DNA from: DASRWT01 sp963748485
Lineage (GTDB): Bacteria > Methylomirabilota > Methylomirabilia > Rokubacteriales > CSP1-6
Direction of reading: 5' to 3'
DNA: 64,000 nt
Assembly: GCA_963748485.1 (NCBI GenBank)
Contig: CAVVJF010000018.1
Location: 53,977 to 117,976, forward strand
The position numbers were made by a program, and so were the translations under genes. The notes beneath the pieces were generated by a model, which worked only from the letters and a program-made list of their open reading frames with translations, did not search any database and was not told where the DNA came from. Position 1 is the first letter of the stretch. The number at the start of each line of letters is the position of its first letter. Below, one piece after another: positions 59,555 to 64,000 of this stretch.

Positions 59555-60187
59555 ATGGGGAGCGAGGTCGACGTCATCGGCCATCCGCTGGTCCAGCACA
59601 AGCTCTCGCTGCTGCGCCGGAAGCAGACGAGCACCTCGGAGTTCCGCAGCCTCGTCGCCGAGATCAGCATGCTGCTCGCCTACGAGGTGACCCGCGACCT
59701 GCCGACGCAGCCGATCTCGGTAGAGACGCCGCTGACCCGGACCACCGCGCCCGTGCTGGACGGAAAGAAGATCGTCCTGATCTCCATCCTGCGAGCCGGC
59801 ACGGGCATCCTCGACGGCATGCTCCGCATCCTGCCGAGCGCGCGGGTGGGCCACATCGGCCTCTACCGCGACCCCACCACGCTGGCGGCGGTGGAGTACT
59901 ACTTCAAGATCCCCCGGGTCATGCACGACCGGGACGCCATCGTGTTGGATCCCATGCTCGCCACGGGCAACTCCGCGGTGGCGGCGGTGGACCGGCTGAA
60001 GGCCACCGGCCCGCGCTCCATCAAGTTCGTCTGCCTGGTCACCTGTCCCGAGGGCCTGCGCCACTTCCACGGCCGGCACGCCGACGTGCCGGTCTACACG
60101 GCGTCCGTGGACAGCCACCTCGACGCGCACGGCTACATCGTGCCGGGCCTCGGCGACGCCGGCGACCGCCTCTTCGGCACCAAGTAG
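59555..60187 (+). CDS. upp: Uracil phosphoribosyltransferase
   Basis: A 210-residue type I PRTase that makes UMP from uracil and PRPP. VIGHPLVQHKLSLLRRKQTS, ISILRAGTGILDGMLRILP, the PRPP loop AIVLDPMLATGNSAVAAVD and the uracil-binding GYIVPGLGDAGDRLFGTK end are all intact. The ATG follows GGGAGGA. It stands alone between divergent permease genes and a convergent TPP enzyme. Confidence 0.97.
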   Translation: MGSEVDVIGHPLVQHKLSLLRRKQTSTSEFRSLVAEISMLLAYEVTRDLPTQPISVETPLTRTTAPVLDGKKIVLISILRAGTGILDGMLRILPSARVGHIGLYRDPTTLAAVEYYFKIPRVMHDRDAIVLDPMLATGNSAVAAVDRLKATGPRSIKFVCLVTCPEGLRHFHGRHADVPVYTASVDSHLDAHGYIVPGLGDAGDRLFGTK

Positions 60188-60195
60188 CCGGGCGG

Positions 60196-61830
60196 TCAGA
60201 TGGGGCAGACGAGATTGCCGAGGCGCTGGGTCAGCCGCTGGTTCTCGGCATAGTCCACCGGCACGTCCACGATCGAGACGCCGGGGTGCGCGAAGGCCTC
60301 GCGCAGGGCCGGCCCCAGCTCGCGCGCCGCGCCCACGGTAACGCCCTGGGCGCCGAAGGCGCGCGCGAGGGTCACGAAGTCGGGGTTGCCGAACCGGACG
60401 CCCGCCGTCCGGCCCATCTGATTCTGCTGCTTCCACTCGATCAGGTTGTAGCCGCCGTCGCGGAAGATCACGCACACGAGGGCGACGCCGAGGCGCTGGG
60501 CGGTCTCGAGCTCCTGCACGTTCATGAGGAAGCCGCCGTCGCCGCAGACGGCTACCACGCGGCGCTCGGGATGGGCGAGCTTCGCGGCGATCGCCGCGGG
60601 CAGCGCGAACCCCATCGACGCGAAGCCGTTGGAGATGAGCACGGTGTTGGGCTCGTAGGCCGGGAACGTGCGCGCCACCCAGAGCTTGTGCGTGCCCACG
60701 TCCGAGATGAGGATGTCCTCCCGCCCCATCGCCTCTCGTAGGTCGCGCAGGATCCGCTGAGGCTTGAGGGGGAAGGCGTCGTCCCTGGACCCTTCTTCGA
60801 TCTGCTCGAGGATGAACCGGCGGAGCACCCCGAAGGGCGCCGGATCCTTCTCACCCTTGACGAGGTCGCCGAGCAGCTCCAGGGTCTCTCGCACGTCCGC
60901 CGCCACCTCGACCGCCGGCTGATAGTAGCTGTCCACCTCGGCGGGGGTGAAGTCGATGTGCACGATGGTCTTCTTCCGCTCGGGGTTCCAGAATCGCGGG
61001 GCGTACTCGACGGGATCGTAGCCCACCGACACGATCAGATCGGCCTTCTCGAAGCCGCAGGAGACGTAGTCGCGCGCCTGCAGCCCAGCGCTGAAGAGGC
61101 AGAGCGGGTCGTCGTAGGGCAGGCACCCCTTGGCCATGAACGTGTTGACCACGGGGATGCCGTGACGGCGCGCGAACGCGCGCAGTTCACCCGCGGCGCC
61201 CCCGCGGATGACGCCGTTGCCCGCGAAGATGAGCGGAAAGGAGGCGGCCTCGATGAGCCGGGCGGCCGCCTGCAGCGCGGCGCGATCGGGCGAGGGGCGG
61301 CGCGCGCGCTCGGTCGACAGCGGCGTCCCCTCGGCGGCTTCCTCGGCGACGTCCTCGGGCACCTCGATGTGGCAGGCGCCGGGCTTCTCAGCCTCCGCGA
61401 GCTTGAAGGCCTTGCGGATGACCTCGGGGATCACCGCGGAGACCTCGAGGCGCGCGTTCCACTTGGTGAGGGGGCGCATCGCCTCCACGATGTCGACGTA
61501 CTGATGCGACTCCTTGTGGATGCGGTCCCGGCCGCCCTGCCCGGTGATGGCCACCAGCGGCGCGCGGTCGAGGTTGGCGTCGGCGATCCCGGTGGCCAGA
61601 TTGGTGGCGCCGGGCCCCAGCGTGGCCAGGCAGACCCCCGCGCGTCCGGTGAGGCGACCCCAGGCGTCGGCCATGAACGCCGCGCCCTGCTCGTGACGGG
61701 TGGGGACGAACTGGATCCGCGAGTCCACGAGCGAGTCGATGATGTCGAGAATCTCCTCGCCGGGCACGCCGAAGACATAGCGCACGCTTTCGTTTTCCAG
61801 ACACCGCGCGATCACGTCGGATGCCTTCAT
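60196..61830 (-). CDS. Acetolactate synthase-like TPP enzyme (large subunit)
   Basis: A 544-residue ThDP enzyme. The cofactor-activating Glu is about Glu47 in TRHEQGAAFMADAWGR, the ThDP-metal motif is VCGDGGFLMNVQELETA with RDGGYNLIEWKQQ, and LATLGPGATNLATGIADA follows. The layout is that of acetolactate synthase large subunits of the AlsS/IlvB type. No regulatory small subunit lies nearby, so a catabolic or unusual role is possible. A GGGGGG site precedes the ATG. Confidence 0.88.
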   Translation of the reverse strand: MKASDVIARCLENESVRYVFGVPGEEILDIIDSLVDSRIQFVPTRHEQGAAFMADAWGRLTGRAGVCLATLGPGATNLATGIADANLDRAPLVAITGQGGRDRIHKESHQYVDIVEAMRPLTKWNARLEVSAVIPEVIRKAFKLAEAEKPGACHIEVPEDVAEEAAEGTPLSTERARRPSPDRAALQAAARLIEAASFPLIFAGNGVIRGGAAGELRAFARRHGIPVVNTFMAKGCLPYDDPLCLFSAGLQARDYVSCGFEKADLIVSVGYDPVEYAPRFWNPERKKTIVHIDFTPAEVDSYYQPAVEVAADVRETLELLGDLVKGEKDPAPFGVLRRFILEQIEEGSRDDAFPLKPQRILRDLREAMGREDILISDVGTHKLWVARTFPAYEPNTVLISNGFASMGFALPAAIAAKLAHPERRVVAVCGDGGFLMNVQELETAQRLGVALVCVIFRDGGYNLIEWKQQNQMGRTAGVRFGNPDFVTLARAFGAQGVTVGAARELGPALREAFAHPGVSIVDVPVDYAENQRLTQRLGNLVCPI

Positions 61831-61913
61831 CTCGCCCCCCCGATCCCAGCTTACGCTTCAGGTTGCAGCCACGCGAGTCCGGAGGGACCATGACGAGAGG
61901 GGGGACCACGCTA

Positions 61914-63311
61914 ATGCCTATTCAAACGGTGAATCCGACTACCGGTGAGGTGGTGGAAAAGTTCGAGTCGACCACGCCCGCGGAACTCGAGCGCATCGCG
62001 GCGGGCGCGCACGCCGCCTTCCAGGAGTCGCGTGCCATCCCGTTCGGCGACCGCGCGAGGCACATGCGCGAGGCTGCGCGCATCCTCCGAGCCCGCAAGG
62101 AAGAATTCGCGCGCACCATGACGGTGGAGATGGGCAAGCCCATCACCCAGGGCGAGGCCGAGGCCGAAAAGTGCGCATGGACCTGCGAGTACTACGCGGA
62201 GAATGCCAAGGCCATGCTCGCGCCCGACCCGCGCGAGACCGACGCGTTGCGAAGCTACATCCGCTACGACCCGCTTGGCGTCGTGCTGGCGATCATGCCG
62301 TGGAACTTCCCCTTCTGGCAGGTATTCCGCTTCGCCGCGCCCGCCCTCATGGCCGGCAACGCCGCCATCCTCAAGCACGCCTCCAACGTGTCGCGCTGCG
62401 CGCTGCAGATCGAGGAGGTCTTCCGGCAGGCCGGCTTCCCGGGCGATCTCTTCCGCACGGTTCTGCTGGAGTCGGCGGCGGTGAGCCCGCTCATCGCGGA
62501 TCGGCGCATCGCTGCCGTCACGCTCACCGGCAGCGACCACGTGGGCGCCAAGGTGGCCGAGGCGGCCGGCCGCGAGCTCAAGAAGACGGTGCTCGAGCTA
62601 GGCGGCAGCGACCCCTTCATCGTGCTCGCCGACGCCGACCTCGCCGCCACCGCCCGTGGCGCCGCCGATGCGCGCCTCGTCAACGGCGGCCAGAGCTGCA
62701 TCGCGGCCAAGCGCTTCATCGTCGTGGAATCGGTGGCCGACCGCTTCCTCGACCTCTTCAAGAAGGAGCTGGCGGCCCGGCGCATGGGCGACCCCCTCGC
62801 GCGCGAAACGCAGGTGGGCCCGCAGGCGCGTCACGATCTTCGCGACGCGCTTCACCGGCAGGTGGAGGAATCGAAGAAGCGCGGGGCCCGCGTGCTGCTG
62901 GGCGGCGAGATCCCGAAGGGGCCGGGAGCCTTCTACCCGCCCACCCTGCTTTCCGCGGTGGACAAGGGCATGCCCGCCTTCGACGAGGAGACGTTCGGGC
63001 CTGTGGCCGCGGTGGTCCGGGCCAAGGACGCCATGGACGCCGTGCATCTGGCCAACGAATCCGCCTTCGGCCTGGGCGCCTCCATCTGGAGCCGCGACCT
63101 CGCGGGCGCGGAGAAGCTCGCCGAGCAGGTCGAGGCGGGCGCCGTGTTCGTCAACGGCATGGTGAAGTCCGATCCGCGCCTGCCCTTCGGCGGCGTGAAG
63201 CGGTCCGGCTACGGCCGCGAGCTCTCCGAGTTCGGCATCCGCGAGTTCGTGAACGTCAAGTCGGTGTGGGTCGCGGCGATGGGCACCGCGGAGTCATCCG
63301 ACTCCGAGTAG
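61914..63311 (+). CDS. NAD(P)-dependent aldehyde dehydrogenase, succinate-semialdehyde type
   Basis: About 465 residues. The start MPIQTVNPTTGEVVEKFEST is that of YneI/GabD-type enzymes. Catalytic residues: Asn131 in IMPWNFPFWQ, Glu228 in VLELGGSDPF and the nucleophile Cys262 in NGGQSCIAAKRF. The C-terminal LPFGGVKRSGYGRELSEFG block is intact. I prefer the ATG at 61914; an ATG at 61890 after GGAGGG is the alternative. The 3' end overlaps the convergent serine hydrolase gene by 18 bp. Confidence 0.92.
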   Translation: MPIQTVNPTTGEVVEKFESTTPAELERIAAGAHAAFQESRAIPFGDRARHMREAARILRARKEEFARTMTVEMGKPITQGEAEAEKCAWTCEYYAENAKAMLAPDPRETDALRSYIRYDPLGVVLAIMPWNFPFWQVFRFAAPALMAGNAAILKHASNVSRCALQIEEVFRQAGFPGDLFRTVLLESAAVSPLIADRRIAAVTLTGSDHVGAKVAEAAGRELKKTVLELGGSDPFIVLADADLAATARGAADARLVNGGQSCIAAKRFIVVESVADRFLDLFKKELAARRMGDPLARETQVGPQARHDLRDALHRQVEESKKRGARVLLGGEIPKGPGAFYPPTLLSAVDKGMPAFDEETFGPVAAVVRAKDAMDAVHLANESAFGLGASIWSRDLAGAEKLAEQVEAGAVFVNGMVKSDPRLPFGGVKRSGYGRELSEFGIREFVNVKSVWVAAMGTAESSDSE

Positions 63312-64000
63312 ACGGCGCAGGAACGCGGCGTGGTCCCACACGCCGCGGCCGACGCTGAGCCCCAGCCGCACGACGACCAGCCGGCGCGAGGGGACGATGG
63401 TGAGGAGCTGCCCCTCGTGACCGATGGCGTGGTAGGCGTCGGCGGGGAGGCCGGCGTCGCCTGACGGCGCGTAGGTGCCGGGGCCGAGCCGAAGCCAGAA
63501 GTGCGCGCCGTACACGCCGCCCGGAGCGGCCGGCGCCGGCTTCACTGAGAAGGCGACCCAGCCCTCCGGCAAGAGGCGCCGGCCCTCCCAGACGCCGTCC
63601 TGAAGATAGAGCTGGCCGAACCGCGCCCAGTCGCGCGCGGTCGCGAACATGAAGGACGAGCCCACGAAGTCGCCCGCCGCGTCCGGCTCCATCACCGCGC
63701 TCGCCATCCCGAGCGGCTCGAACAGCGCGCGGCGCGGGAAGAGGAAGTAGTCGGTGTCGTCCCCGCCGATCCCGCGGCGCAGGGCGCGGGCGATGATGTT
63801 GGTCGTCCCGCTCGAGTACGACCACCGCGTGCCCGGGGGCGCGGCGGAGGGCTTGCCGGCCGCGTAGGCGGCCGCGTCGGGGGTGCCGAACAGCATCCAG
63901 AGCACGTCGCCGAGCGGGTTGGCGTAGTGCTCCGAGAACCGCAGCCCGTCCGACATGTGGAGCGCCTGCCGTAGTGTGATCGCCCGCCGCGCGTCTCCCG
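63294..64000 (-). CDS. Serine hydrolase of the beta-lactamase/class C-like family (partial)
   Basis: The C-terminal 235 or so residues of a serine beta-lactamase-fold hydrolase; the gene runs off the right edge. The window holds ITLRQALHMSDGLRFSEHY, the second motif in RWSYSSGTTNIIARAL (Tyr-x-Ser/Asn type) and the third in AIGHEGQLLTIVPSRR. The SxxK nucleophile must lie beyond the edge. Members are esterases or peptidases more often than true beta-lactamases. Confidence 0.88.
   Translation of the reverse strand, partial: GDARRAITLRQALHMSDGLRFSEHYANPLGDVLWMLFGTPDAAAYAAGKPSAAPPGTRWSYSSGTTNIIARALRRGIGGDDTDYFLFPRRALFEPLGMASAVMEPDAAGDFVGSSFMFATARDWARFGQLYLQDGVWEGRRLLPEGWVAFSVKPAPAAPGGVYGAHFWLRLGPGTYAPSGDAGLPADAYHAIGHEGQLLTIVPSRRLVVVRLGLSVGRGVWDHAAFLRRLLGVG

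Overview
The window is very G+C-rich bacterial chromosome with tightly packed genes, frequent ATGA/GTGA stop-start overlaps and many GTG starts. The gene content fits an uncultured soil or subsurface lineage such as Candidatus Rokubacteria (Methylomirabilota) or a related deep branch: CaiB-type CoA transferase, two amidases, hydantoinase A, an orphan ABC_sub_bind substrate-binding protein, LL-diaminopimelate aminotransferase, a MoxR/VWA pair and a BadF-type activase. This taxonomic call is an inference from style and content; there is no rRNA or other marker gene here. I saw no tRNA, rRNA, CRISPR, integrase or transposase.

Layout. 1-3908 (minus): S9 peptidase, APH-type kinase and the start of hydantoinase A, coupled by 4-base overlaps. 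3932-7569 (plus): CoA transferase, ankyrin protein, and a sigma-70-like protein fused to a degenerate F1-ATPase beta subunit, the most unusual gene here. 7478-12871 (minus): a hydrolytic operon of two amidases, an AtzG/GatC-like small protein, a HAD haloacid dehalogenase, an Asp-nucleophile alpha/beta hydrolase and a methyltransferase. 12932-22437: protoglobin, lipoprotein, MsrB, a membrane patatin, IspG, small enzymes, a creatininase/SDR pair and an orphan substrate-binding protein. 22505-27365: MoxR/VWA pair, AraC regulator and VOC protein, with two copies of a hairpin element that keeps its loop sequence but changes its stem. 27493-34148: PPOX protein, DapL, esterase, acyltransferase, tartrate-type dehydrogenase and FGGY kinase. 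34145-40680: FecR/DUF6600 protein with Pro-rich repeats, MFS transporter, C45 peptidase, a PIN toxin with an unusual partner, and a small Cys-rich protein. 40681-41462 is a more AT-rich, gene-poor patch.

41463-46311 (plus) is a three-gene operon carrying the pieces of a large acyl-CoA dehydratase activase; the first gene has a frameshift. 46256-52907 (minus) is a surface or lipid modification cluster: MFS, two glycosyltransferases, a sulfatase-fold protein and a sterol-desaturase-type hydroxylase. 52991-64000 holds an SDR/luciferase-like pair, MFS, a peptide-type ABC importer without its ATPases, Upp, an acetolactate synthase-type enzyme, an aldehyde dehydrogenase and a truncated serine hydrolase.

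Several divergent gene pairs are separated by only 19-23 bp and appear to be served by overlapping, opposite-facing -10 boxes that would give leaderless mRNAs. Three conserved genes carry apparent single-event frameshifts, so a low level of indel error in the assembly is possible.
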